A DNA stretch of 64,000 nucleotides from Ambrosia x helenae (Eukaryota > Streptophyta > Magnoliopsida > Asterales > Asteraceae): positions 280,394 through 344,393 of the forward strand of contig JAUTDX010000154.1 of the NCBI GenBank assembly GCA_030844895.1. Direction: 5' to 3'. Under the pieces are notes generated by a model. The model saw nothing but the letters and a program-made list of their open reading frames with translations. It was not told the origin of the DNA and did not search any database. Below, piece after piece: positions 1-11,865 of the stretch. The translations under genes were made by a program, and so were the position numbers. The stretch's first letter is position 1. The number at the start of each line of letters is the position of its first letter.

Positions 1-403
1 TGGTTATCTTCGCAAGCTTTGGCGTGCTTTTCAACTTTCTTTGATTTGGCCCTTCTCATTGCTTGTCTAGCCACAAAACCATTATCTCGTAAACCAACTA
101 GCGGGGACACACCTGTGAGGTCAACACAAGCGTGTTTCCCCCAGACCAACCAAAGACCAACAAATCCGTTGGGCGCAGAGTAGACCTGCCTTCCGCAGGG
201 TCCGTAAGGAAATTCACTGGAGCCTCCTTCTTGGCCGAAATCCCTGCTTGCCTTAAAATATCCCATAGAACGTCCCGCACCCAGTCATGTCGGTATTTGA
301 AACCGGACAGCTCCTTGCAATGGACTGCGTGCTCTCCATGTGAATCCAGGCAAACTTTGCAGCAGATATGACATGCTTCATCATCAGGAAAGATGGGGAC
401 CAT
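1..403 (-). pseudogene. Retroelement-associated zinc-finger/endonuclease-like fragment, frameshifted
   Basis: The minus strand from 403 to 98 encodes about 101 residues with a Cys/His cluster (CHICCKVC, then HAVHC) followed by a conserved-looking RPTDLLVFGWSGG block. This arrangement recalls the C-terminal Cys/His plus endonuclease-like module of plant proteins labelled reverse-transcriptase-related; I recognise the pattern but cannot name the family firmly. After the GG of that block the frame breaks: the continuation VDLTGVSPLVGLRDNGF is read in another frame from about 140 down to 1, which implies one missing base near 137-142. The fragment runs off the left edge and no catalytic RT block is visible. 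Likely a decayed piece of a larger repeat-family ORF. Confidence 0.45.
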
Positions 404-2757
404 ATGACAATATTTAAGAATTGTTTATACTAAGTATAATATTATCTGTAGTAATATTTTATGTAATTGTAGGTTTGTAGTTAATGCAAGCCATTATAAA
501 AAGACTAAAAACGGACGAAAGATATTCAGATTCAACCTGATCTAGCATGTACAAAAAAAAAAAGGATCACTTTGACCCGAACCTGTTTTGACCTGTTGCT
601 CATTATTTACACCCTAAGCAGGATCATTTTTCTACTTCAAGTGTTTGCATTGGTTCTTTTAATAAACTAACAAAGACTAAAAACTAGAGTTCGCAAACGC
701 ATGGGTTGGGAAGGCGGTGGGTAACTGGTAACATGTCAAAGCAGATAATTTCTAGTACGTTGGATTGACGTGTGTCAAACATGATCGAAATTTTTACATA
801 ACATCAATCAAAATCGATTTTTTTGGATAAAAAATGATTTCAAAGGTTTTATGCATGAAAACATTTTACTTTTGGAAAAGTAAGCCCAGTTAACTTTTTT
901 GTCATAATTTTGTTCAACATAACATGAACGTCGCTCATAAGTAAATGGGTCAAAACTGCCTATAAAGGTTAATATAACTCTCATTTTAAAACTAGAGGCC
1001 TGCTGTTTCTGCAAATATCACAAGTGGATACATCTTCCTCTGATGATGGTCTTGAAAGAGAGTCAAAGTCAAAATATCCCAAATCAATGCGGGTCCCAGA
1101 TGGCTGCTGAAATCTGCCATTCAGAAAGGGGTGACGGCGCAGCTTGTTGCCCGCCTACCCGCTATCTTGATGTAATTTTCTCAGTCATGGATTTAATAAT
1201 TAATCTCACCAAAGGGAAATCATAGAAAAAAAAACAAATACTTCAGGATGTCTTCATTATCTAAGACACAAGTTAATTAGATAATCAGAAGCAGAATTTG
1301 TTTATACAAACATTATAAACATATTATTGAAGCTTCAAAGGCATCACTTTTTGTACGCGTGGCACAAGACGTTTATATAATATATTTTAATTTTCTCATA
1401 ATTTTGAGCATAAGTTACCCAAAATATAGATATAAATTAACTCTAAATATGGTTTAATATATGAATAACCTATATGGACAACCTAAAAAGCTATATGAAC
1501 TGATGCAAAAAACCTTTCCATGTACAAGAGGCGTGCCTCAAGACCGCAATTCAAGCCATTTTATATGCACCTCGCGCGCCTCATTTGTGCCTCACCGAGT
1601 CAGAAGCGAACCAGCTTGCGCCTGAGGTTGCTTAGCGCCTAGGCGCGCTTTTTAGAACCCAGGCCATGAATCACCAATTTGGCAATTATTAAAAACAAAA
1701 CCTTAACTATGAACCTTAGAGAACTTAGGAAGTAAATATCTAACAATTTACCATCTGCTCAAAGCTTATGATTCATTACTGTTAAAATCAACATATTAGG
1801 GTCAACAGTTTGTAATCTATGATTTAAGTCCATATGTACCCTAAATGTTACATAATGCTGATGTGGCAAATGTAACAATTTTTTTTTTTTTTCAAACTGC
1901 GAAACTTCTATATAAAAATATAGAAACCGGGCCAGCTAGAAACTGGAATCCTGTAGTTACAGAATTACATCTCGAAGATTAAAGTCATACCACCTAGACC
2001 AATTAATATTACAAAATTTTGATAGTAATCCAAAGAAACCAATGCAATAAATGAAAGCAAGTCAAGAGTGTTGACCATAAAATGTTGCAAAATTGAAGTG
2101 CAACTGAACACCCAATATGCTAATATGACCTGAAGGTAAGACACATTTGATGACTAAATCACCAACTTGAGCCATTTCAAATTTATACATATTCTTTCAT
2201 CTCTTTTACATATAGCTTGACAATTTGATGTCAAACCTAGTACTAATTTGTATATAAAGATTAAGACTTGTGCACACTATAAATGTCGTTCGCTTGTTTT
2301 TAGACTAAGCGACTCCTCCGATATGCAACTTATTATGATGAGGGGCTTGGCTTGGGGCCGCCTGAAGATTACCCGAACACTTGGTATTCTTGAACATGCA
2401 AGTGACTCTGAAGACACGTGGCGATATGGTCGATATGGCTTATGTGGCATTTTTAACAGGTGAAATGGATTTTTAACTAAAAAAAGGAAACGGGTCAAAT
2501 GTGTTGACATCCATAAAACCTTCCAAACTGTGTTTTTTACATTCAATAGGCGAACCTACGTCCAGAAGATTGCACAAAAACTACCACCCATAAAACGTGC
2601 ATTTTTCGCCATCAGTTTCAAATAAACAGGTTCAATGGAACAGTTCAGTTTCAAGACTTCTTTGGTCACACTCATAGGAAGTAATGTACAGCTAAATCTA
2701 AAACGGTCGATACACCGAAGCTGATTCTGTACACCGAATGAAGAACCACACACGAGA
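404..2757. other. Non-coding stretch 3' of MED33
   Basis: AT-rich sequence with no ORF that I can support. It contains a GCCTC/GCGCC-rich repeat (separate entry) and simple A/T runs. The part nearest 2757 would hold the MED33 3' untranslated region, but no polyadenylation site can be fixed with confidence. Confidence 0.6.
1525..1665. repeat. GCCTC/GGCGC-rich dispersed repeat, copy 1
   Basis: A short GC-rich island in AT-rich DNA made of many alternating GAGGCG, GCCTC, CGCGCGCC and GCGCCTAGGCGC words, so it can fold on itself. The same style of sequence occurs in MED33 intron 2 (8235-8585). Two independent copies in 7 kb indicate a dispersed repeat family, probably a non-autonomous transposon. 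No clear target duplication was found. Confidence 0.4.
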
Positions 2758-5700
2758 CTACGAATCACCTTGACAAATAAGTTCAGCAGCTGCACCCATT
2801 GTACCAACACCACCAGATTCCAATAACTTAACTGCAAGTTCTTCCTCATTCCAATGCACCAACCCTTTACTCACTCTCTTCAATACCTCTATATCAACTT
2901 CCGCCACCCAGTTCGGCAAACAACCCGCCATCGAGTTCACAAAACCCGTCACGTAAGAACGCCAAGTTATCGGATCACACCCAAGCGTTATCTTCCCGTT
3001 AAGTGCACCTGCCAAAAACTCCATGTGGGACCCGAGAAACCTAGGCCGCCACTTGGATGCTGACATGGACGAGTCAACGCCCCAAGCAAATGCACCGCAA
3101 AACACAGTAAAATACCCGAGAGCATACCCGGATAACATTGAAACCGCTCCACCAGTTTCCTCTTGGTGAGCGGATATAAACCAAGACGGTAACGTCTCGT
3201 TTATTAACGACTGGACTAAACCTTGACCGCCGGATATCCATAATATCGATGCACCTAACTGCGCTGCTAGTTTGACCTTGGTCAAACTAGCGGCAACCGA
3301 AACTTGTCCGTACTTTGTTTCATGCTTTCCTTTAGGAGTTTTACCATTAGAAGCTATATCTTTCACACATTGCAGTAGTATAGAAATAATATCTTCTCGG
3401 AGGAACATTATGTCTCTAATGGAACGATAAACGCGTAAATACAGAAACCCTGGTGCAACGGGAGACATCTCCCCGTACAAATTGGACCCAAACCCATGCC
3501 CGAGAAGTGCTCCAACGCCACCGTGGGTTGACACAAGAGAATTGTTTAACCCGAGCGTGACAGTGAAGCAACTTTTAAGAAGCTGGGCGACTGCATGGTT
3601 ATCATGCAGGAAAACCGTACGAGAAGATGAAAATACAAGAAAATCGGTCCATTTTTTCGCTTTTTGGGTCCATAAAGAAGCCACGATCGGAGTACATGGC
3701 CATGGGCAACCGGCTGCAAGTGACTCGAGTGCGGGACCCGCGAGATTGAGAAACCGTTGTGATGTTGTATCAAGTTTGTAGGTTATGGTGAGGCTCAGAA
3801 AGGCAGCCAGCGGCAATGGAAGAGTAAATGGTGAACTTATCCCTGCAAGAAGAAAGTCAAAAGCTTTTACTGTCAGCTGAAAAAAGTCAAAACATTAAGG
3901 ATGTGTTTGGGATTGATTATTCAAAACAGATTATGCGTTTTGGAAAAGCAGGGGTGGAGCTGCTTATAGATTATTGCGTGTTGGTAGCCTAAAAAACTGA
4001 TTATCTGCGTTTGCAAAACGCAATCCAAACACTAAAAACTGATTATCTGCGTTTTCAAAACGCAATAATCTAAAAATTAGATTCAAAACGCAATCCCAAA
4101 CACCCTCTAAGATCTCTCCAAATTGATTAATTTTAAAGCTCGAACCTGCAAACAGGCGTGGAACATTGACATTAGTGGCAGCTAGAATGTTCTTGATATG
4201 TTCTTCAACATTAGAAAGATTTGCAGCCGGACTTGGCCAATCGGTTCCGTTCATGGATACTGGTTTCCAGACACCACGAGACACTTCAGCCGAGAAGTAA
4301 CTCACAATGATCGCCAAAGATGCAGGAAGAAAGTCTGCCAAACCTTTAAGCCCTGCAAAAAATCAAGATCATATTAACACTAAAGATGGAGATAATAATA
4401 TATGGACACACAGTCTAGTACTTCGAGTCTTCGACTGACCTGTACACAATTCACGAGGAGATAATATGCCATGGGTGCATGCAGTGAGAGCGGCATCAAC
4501 AACAAAAGGAACAGCTTCAAGAATGTCCCAAGCAGGTAGTTTAGGTCGTAAAGACGCGTCTTCGCTTCCGAGTCCAGACGAACTACTACTTTCCGATACG
4601 AAATCCGATGGTTGATTTCTGTTTATCTTTCTAAACATCATGTTTAGGAGGCTATCAACAATCTGATGAACAGGTGAATGACCCAGACCAGAAAGGGTAG
4701 AAACTAAACATGCTTGGTGTTGGCGGTACCATGCTTTTAGTTTCGGGAACGAATCCAAGAATATGGGATCCGGACACGATGTTTTTGCTACCGCTGATAG
4801 TCTCCTTCTGTTCCGATCCTCGTATACGCCACCTGAAGAAACTAACTGGGAATTTCGCATCAACAGAATGTATTCAGGAGTAAGTTGCGCTCCCACCGGA
4901 GGAACGTCACCAACTCCATATTCAAGAGGCGGGTGATTGAACCTCCACAGCTTTAAAAGAAGCGCAAACGCGTTTGAAAACACAGCATGTGCAGACATTT
5001 CTTCTCCTGTTGTGAGAGTCCATGATACATTCGGTACACACGATCCAAATACTTCACATATCGGCATCAACGAACCTGCAAGCTGCGGAACCTGCAAAAC
5101 CCGAATGTAAAATGAGTTCAAGTAACCAACTTGACCCGTTTGACTGTTTCAGCTTTGACCCATTCATCAGGTATGAACTTACGAGCCCATGTAGAGAGAA
5201 GATCTGAACACAGTCGATAGGTGCTATACCAACAAGAAGAACATTCAACATGGGAGCATACGCTATAAGATGGCTGTCATTCCCAGAATAATTTGCAGGC
5301 GGTGGAGGTGATAATAATCGGGTGATGAAATAAACACTATGCTCCTGCAATCACCATAAATATTTAGTCGATCCCCACCGTTAAATCTTTCTGCTGGATT
5401 ATGAATAAAAAATGCATATAAACAAAGTACTATAATGGTACAATAATAAGAGCCTGGGAAAACGGACAGTTGGTTCGGCTGAATAACGGGTCAAAACAGA
5501 TTCGGGTCAATCGGGTTTTGAGAAAAATGAGTCCTGGTCAAAACGGACCATTTAAAAAGCTATAAATTCAGTTCATTTCAAAATGGGCTCGGGTTGAAAA
5601 GAGCCATTTAAAAAGCTATTATAATGTACCTGGACATTCCAACCTCGGATCAAAGAGGCACCACAGAGAATTGTAGCAGCTGCGATTTTCTCATCATCGG

Positions 5701-8700
5701 ATCCCTTAACTGCAATCTCAAACACCTTCTCAAGCTCTGCTAAGCTTCCATCAAATCGATTAGTTTAAATTCAGTTGCTTTTTCGCTGATTAAATCTTGA
5801 AATCCATTAACTAGCCGTTTAAATAATTTTATATTTATACCTTGAAGCAGGTTCAGAAACGAGAGCATTCATCATGGCTGGAGTCAACGGTGCTCCTTTC
5901 ATAAATGCTGACCAGCCAGGGACTTGCGCTGGCATGCCGTGAGGTATTTGGTTAATATGACCCGTCACGTAACCTGGCCAGAAGTACGCTGATGTGTCCA
6001 ACAGATTTCTTGCAATACAAGTCTCAACGATCAAATGGTGTAAGTTTCCAGCTGCAAATTAGGAACATATTAACATAATGCATACAATCATTCACCTTTT
6101 TAACATTAGGATACAAAAATTCTTTATTCTGATTACGCATGTTACTTACAGATATTGTTTGCCATATCTTTCATGTTGACCAAGTCAAAGTATGCAGTAT
6201 TACCGACGTCAATTCCTGAAATAAACATTAATGCTTTTGCAGCAGCCTGATTCGCTGCAACGATAACTGGCTTAGGCGGAGTCAACAAGCTCTGATAATC
6301 ACCCAAAATCTGTAAGCTCGATATTAAATCCCTAAGGCGATTTTCTTTACAGTCTTGTGTTGTATGGCAATATATACTATTTTGTGGCAAGCTTTCTTCG
6401 TCCTCGATCAAATCAGAGACCACTAGAGGTATAATAGACAATAACATGCATAAACGAGTATCCAAACGAGGCATAGGTCCCTCAATGGGATCTCTTTCCT
6501 GAAAATGAATAACAGAGCTGTTATAAATAAAATGGATTAAAAAACAAAACAAGTTTGTAGTTTTATGATAATTTATTAGCTAAATTGACAAGAAATCCCA
6601 ACCCTTTGAACAAGACGAAGCGCTGCCATCCAAAGACCAAGAAAACACTCGTGCCAACTGGCGCCATTTAAGGCTTGAAGAGCTTTTACAAGACCTGTAA
6701 TAAGAGAACCATAGCTTTAACTTAATTAAATATAGATTTTATTCATGAAAAATACAACATATGTATGTATGGCGGTTACGTGTGATGATCTCAATGGCGC
6801 TTGTTGTGTCAACTTGTGAACCATCCATTGCATCTTCAAGCGCAAGATCAATAGAAATCCATAGAGAAGAACCACTAACTTTATGAGAAATGCCAGCAGA
6901 TGAAGACATGACTGTATGGATTTCTTGCAAATAATTTGCTTTTTTCTCTTCAAACCCGATTTTACGGTCATCTGATATTAATTGTAGCAGGATTTCTGTG
7001 TCATAATCTTTGAATTTCTCAACGCTGAAGAGTTAACAGCAAGGACCTCTATATCCTGAACTAAAGTTCGCCAATGTGTGGACCTAGTGAATGAGAATTT
7101 AAAATAGTTATTAACTGTAACACAAATTAATTTCCAACTTGAACTACTAAGGACATGTTTATAATACTTTTTAACATTTGTAACAGATACTACCAACATC
7201 CATTTTTTTTAAATAAAGCAATTTAGGAGACTGCATGCATAAAAGTATACTTTAAATGACTTTCAACCCAGTGGCGAAGCTTGAGCGAAAATCTCAGGGG
7301 GTCGGAAGTCACCGGTTACAGGGGGTCGAAACCGTATATACCAAAAAAATTCTATACGGATACCATATAATCGGAACTTCTGAGCGAAAATTTTGGGGGT
7401 GGGGGGTCCCACCCCAAGAAAGCTGCGCCACTGTTTCAACCCATTCCTTTTAGACTAATTTTTTTATTCGGCCCATTTGAGTCTTTGACCCGTTAGAGAA
7501 ACTATGACTCAAGTATACACATTTTGGATTTCAAATGTTGTTTTTCAAATTTTCTTTTATTTATTTATTTTATTTTTTTGAATGTTTTAATAGCAAATTT
7601 CTTAAATCATAAGCAATTATCTAACCCATTAATTGTGACATGTATCTAACCCATTCGTTGTGACATGCATGCATGTATGTATGTACGAATTTCAAGTTTA
7701 TGTATCAAATTTCACAGAAAACAACAGGTGATAAGGAATTCAGTTCTGACATGTTTCGGCGTGCCAAAAAAAGAATCCTGGAAGTTACTTTGTTTTGCAG
7801 GAAAAGCCCAACCAGCTCAACCGCCATAACTGTATTTCTACTTTGCAAAATCTCCTGGTATTCGTTCCTCTTTCCACCATAACCTCCACAACCATCTATC
7901 TCCATTTCTTGAGATACATTCCATTTAAACTTTCTTTCTCCAGTAAGTTCTAGAAGCCCCTCATCTTCTAATGCCGCCTCTACTAATTGCCAAACAATTG
8001 AAACTATGAACTCGAGTAATAAACTACCAGCATCGTTGACTTTGATGCCAAATATATGAGAAAGATGGAGAACATTGTCTATTGAATTCATGATCCTGCA
8101 TCAACAAGAAACAATATAAAATCATTAAACTTTTACAATATGCATTATTGCATTAGACTTGTGCTAATTGCATAACATAGTAGGCAACTTTTATCAACCA
8201 ACCCTTTTTGTATAGTATTTGTTATGGTTAAAAAAAAACAGGTGAGGCGTGCGCCTCGACGCGCGCCTCGAGGCAAAACTCTAAGAAAACGAGTATGAGG
8301 CGCACTTCATGGGGTTCAGATTGTACATACGTCTCTAAGGGCTGAGGTGCTAAGAAAATGTGCGTTTAGGGTGTTTTTGATGTTTTTTTTGGTGTTTTAG
8401 ACTTTTTGGGTCAATTATTTTATTTTGTTGTGTGTTTTTTTATGTTTTAGACTTTCTAGGTCAAGTATTTTATTTTTTATAGACAAATAATTTTTATATT
8501 TATTTTTTGACTGCGCCTCGGTTCGCCTCGAGGCTTACGCCTCATGAGGCGAAGGGAAAACGCCTCAAGGCTCGTTTCCGTTTTTTTTAAACTTTGGTAT
8601 TTGTTGGTTAACCAAATACAAATCTGATCTAAAATGTTTTAACTTGTTATGAAAGTAACCCTTAAAATAATTTATAAGATAAGAGAAAAACAAACCATAA

Positions 8701-10667
8701 GAAGGCTTACACTTCATAATTTCTAGATTCTACATGTGATTTGAATGTAAAAGCATGTCTTTTAAGGAGCTCCATATATAGCCGAAATGCCGCAGGTTGG
8801 GTATGCCGTTTTGGAATAACCCTGTTTGACATAAATCATAACAAGTCAGGAAAAAGATCCAAGAAATAATAATGTAACAAGGGTGATTATGTACTTCTAA
8901 CATCATTTTATACAAATTAGAAATCATGTTTCTTGAATGTTATTGACTTTTATGCATTGTTCTTAAGAAATGTGTTTGTAACATGTATGACCATCAACCG
9001 TGTTATAACCTCAAATTTTCTTATAAATATAAATGTACCTTAGCAGTAACGAAACATGAGAAGGTTAAAAGTGGTTTAGACACTTTGATTTGAAGAGTAA
9101 CAGAAAAACAAACTGATTCGGTCTTAAATAAGCACACAAACCTAATTGTTTGTTAGTGAATAGTGAGGTGACGTGATCCTTATCTTTTGATTTGGATTCG
9201 GGATTCGGATGCTTATTTCGATTGCTCTTCTATAATACTTGAATTAGGTATCAGGTATAAAATATAATTCAGCAAAGAAATATAATTTGATTCTAGAAAA
9301 AAGGTTAAAAATATGATATTATTTGATGTTTTACCCCTAACTAAGATTCCCTGGATATGAAGTCAAACCAATATAACAATGACAAACTGCAATTGTCAAA
9401 GGAAATTCTACTCTTCTTATAAAAGAAACACAGAGAAGATATGAGACCAGTTTCGACTTCAAATTATCTCAATAACCGATATAAAAGAACATAGGGAAAT
9501 TACATCGAAACAAAACACAAACAGGCAACAAGCTGCGCCGCTAACCCATGTAAAAGGGTTCAATCAAAAAAAAAAATTGTATTTTTGAACACTGTTTCAT
9601 GAGGGACCCACATAATTCAATTCCAACAACTCAAACAACCTTAAGAATCAAGAATTCATGGTAAAGGGTCCAACTTTAAGGTTCAAGCACATAACCCATG
9701 TAAAGATCTCCAAGAAACAAAAAAAGGGCACAATAAAGTTCTTGAAACCAAGAACCACAAACACTAATATCATCTTTTCAACACAAACCCATTAATAAAA
9801 ATGGAATCTTTTTTTTCATATAAACAACCAAGAAACACATAACAACAATCTTATAAAGATCAAACTAAAAACCCCATTAATAAAAATAGAATCTTTTTTC
9901 ACATAAACAATCAAGAAACACATAACAACAATCTTATAAAGATCAAACTAAAAACCCCATTAATAAAAATGGAATCTTTTTTTTCATATAAACAATCAAG
10001 AAACACATACAACAATCTTATAAAGTTCAAACTAAAAACCCCATTAATAAAAATTGAATCTTTTTTCACATAAACAATCAAGAAACACATAATAACAATC
10101 TTATAAAGATCAAACTAAAAACCCCATTAATAAAAATGGAACCTTTTTTCACATAAACAATCAAGAAACACATAACAACAATCTTATAAAGATCAAACTA
10201 AAAACCCCATTAATAAAAATGGAATCTTTTTTTCATATAAACAATCAAGAAACACATAACAACAATCTTATAAAGATCAAACTAAAAACCCCATTAATAA
10301 AAATGGAATCTTTTTTCACATAAACAATCAAGAAACACATAACAAGAATCTTTAAAATATCAAATAAAATACCCATGAAAGGAAAGTTGAGATGAAGAAA
10401 CCTGGTGGAGAGAAGAGCAAGAACAAGCAAAGGAGGAACTATGTTGGAGATCAAAGCTTTTTCAAGAAACTTCCAAGAAATGGGATTATTATTATCCCAA
10501 CAAATGTGAGAGACCAAAAGATTTGCTAAATCTGGTGAAGGGAGAGAGACACCAGCAGAGGTTAATTGGGAAGAAAGATGAATTGCCCATAACAGTGGAT
10601 CACTGCCCTTATCTTGTGACTTCTTTGTTAAATCAAGAACATTGTCCCATAATCTTAAGGTTCCCAT
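2758..10667 (-). CDS. MED33: Mediator subunit 33 (MED33/REF4 family), 12 exons, one frameshift
   Basis: Plant-specific Mediator subunit acting in the nucleus; in Arabidopsis the REF4/RFR1 pair restrains phenylpropanoid (lignin) gene expression. Exons read on the minus strand: 10667-10402, 8821-8711, 8095-7751, 7083-6780, 6694-6603, 6498-6150, 6051-5841, 5744-5630, 5344-5183, 5091-4440, 4352-4146, 3842-2758, all with GT-AG introns and matching phases. Family blocks seen include LLWAIHLSSQL near the N-terminus, RERDPIEGPMPRLDTRLCML, FSLHGLVPQLAGSLMPICE, NHPPLEYGVGDVPPVG, PAWDILEAVPFVVDAALTAC and LAAGCPWPCTPIVASLW. The start at 10667 gives MGTLRLWDNVLDL, the usual N-terminus; an upstream in-frame ATG lies in probable UTR. 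The exons sum to 3899 nt, one base short of a 1299-residue product. The missing base lies near 6998-6996 in exon 4, where ALRNSKIMT and EILLQLISDD are in different frames. Family length is about 1275-1310 residues. Identification is firm; whether this copy is intact is not. Confidence 0.95.
3899..4108. mobile_element. MITE in MED33 intron 11
   Basis: About 210 bp bounded by inverted ends GTGTTTGGGATTG (left) and CAATCCCAAACACCC (right), with internal short inverted units of the kind GCGTTTTCAAAACGC. It sits entirely inside the intron between exons 3842 and 4146. Superfamily is not resolved because no clean target duplication is visible. Confidence 0.6.
7269..7433. mobile_element. hAT-type MITE with 8-bp target duplication, MED33 intron 3
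   Basis: 165-bp element beginning CAGTGGCGAAGC and ending GCTGCGCCACTG, flanked on both sides by the perfect 8-bp duplication TTTCAACC (7261-7268 and 7434-7441). CAGTGGCG termini with an 8-bp duplication fit the hAT superfamily. The interior has G-run blocks (AGGGGGTCG, TGGGGGGTCCC). A relative in opposite orientation lies at 62073-62243 in an RNR2 intron. Confidence 0.85.
8235..8585. repeat. GCCTC/GGCGC-rich dispersed repeat, copy 2, MED33 intron 2
   Basis: GC-rich foldback ends (GTGAGGCGTGCGCCTCG at the left; GCCTCGAGGC and CTCATGAGGCG at the right) surround a T-rich middle in the intron between exons 8095 and 8711. It shares word composition with 1525-1665. Probably a non-autonomous element; termini and superfamily undefined. 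Confidence 0.45.
9788..10370. repeat. Seven-copy 83-bp minisatellite in MED33 intron 1
   Basis: The phrase CCCATTAATAAAAATGGAATC recurs with starts at 9788, 9873, 9956, 10040, 10123, 10206 and 10290, a period of 83-85 bp. Each unit also holds ACATAAACAATCAAGAAACA and a TTATAAAGATCAAACT block. Units differ mainly in T-run length and a few substitutions; the last unit is the most diverged at its end. The array ends about 30 bp inside the intron from the exon 1 donor (10402). Confidence 0.9.
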
Positions 10668-11422
10668 TAATGGCACATATGCTGTTTTGTAGAGAAGAGA
10701 AGGAACTGAAGAGAGTGAAATGGTATGAATACTTTTGAAGTCAAATATAAAGAGGCATATGATATGATGGGGCATTGGGGAATAAATGGTGGCATACAAA
10801 AAAAGAAGTACTTGAATATATTTATTTTATTTAGAAATAATGGTTTTTTAATGGAAAAAAAATATGCCTAGTCTGTAAACTATGGAGAGCGGCCGAGTAT
10901 GAGTTAACACGTGACATTAGTAGGCCCTTCAATTTAAGCCTCAAAAAGTAGAGGAGTATAGAGGTTTGAGTTTAGGGTTTGGCCGTTTGGGTTTTGAAAT
11001 AACCAACTAATTAATGGTCGGTCAATTTTTTTTAAATAACCAACCAATCACCTACTTTCAATTGGTACCCCACGCCCGTCTTATTTCCCATGCCATTAGG
11101 GCCACCCCAAACCCATCCACCATGAGAAGTGGTGTTCCTTGGGTGGATTGGGTTCCCAAGCCCAAATCCTCGCCTCACTTTCTTCGGTCTTAGATGTGAA
11201 CATTAGAATTTGAAAAAATTACCAAGGTATAAGGTTTATAAAAATCTTATCTAGCTCCATATTCATTCCTTCCTATTAGGGGTGACAAAATATGTTGTGT
11301 GAAATTAAAAGAATTGTTTTGATGAGATACGCTTAACATGCTTGTTATTAGTTAAACATGTCATCTTAAAAAAACGCTAATACATAAGGGGTTACAAAAC
11401 AAGGTGTGTTTAACATGATTAA
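10668..11422. other. MED33 upstream region
   Basis: Should hold the MED33 5' UTR and promoter, reading on the minus strand. I see no unambiguous TATA box, and no other gene. The segment is AT-rich with a few GC-rich patches. Confidence 0.4.
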
Positions 11423-11845
11423 GGGCATGTTTGGTAGCCTCTTAATGAGGCTCTGAATCATTCAGCTCTGAATGGTTTAGCATTCAGACTGTTTGTTTCA
11501 ACCGAAAAAAAGGCTATGAATGGAATGATTAAGAGCCGAATCATTCAGACTTTGTACATAGCTGAACCATTCAGAGCTTAATCATTCAGATGCTCTTAAC
11601 CATTCAGACATCTTAATGATTCAGCACTTAGGGGCTGTTTGGTTTATTAAGTGCTGAATCATTAAGATGGTCTGAATGATTAAGAGGCTCTGAATGGTTA
11701 AGAGCTGAATCATTCAGCATCTCTTATTAGCTTAATGGTTCAGCACTTAATCATTCCATTCAGATGCTGAAACAAACAGTCTGAATGCTGAATGATTCAG
11801 ACCTGAATTGTTAAGAGGCTGATTAAGAGGCTACCAAACAGCCCC
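11423..11845. mobile_element. MITE A, GGGCTGTTTGGTAGCC family
   Basis: The left end GGGCATGTTTGGTAGCCTC is the inverse of the right end GAGGCTACCAAACAGCCCC. The interior is built from short inverted words around CTGAATCATTCAG and TCTTAATGATTCAG. Its right end lies inside the span of a second element of the same kind (11631-11865). Confidence 0.65.
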
Positions 11846-11865
11846 TTAATCAACCAAACAGCCCC
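11631..11865. mobile_element. MITE B, interleaved with MITE A
   Basis: Starts GGGGCTGTTTGGTTTATTAAG and ends CAACCAAACAGCCCC, a related but distinct terminal inverted repeat. Order of ends along the DNA is A-left, B-left, A-right, B-right, which simple nesting does not give; it fits tandem insertion or recombination between palindromic elements. Confidence 0.55.

Noticed and set aside
3482..3781. Plus-strand ORF opposite MED33 exon 12
   Set aside because: Antisense shadow of a conserved exon.
3966..4100. AAAACGC words inside the MITE in MED33 intron 11
   Set aside because: They are part of the MITE's own GCGTTTTCAAAACGC inverted units and do not show the paired 20-23 bp arrangement; not counted with the MULE motif.
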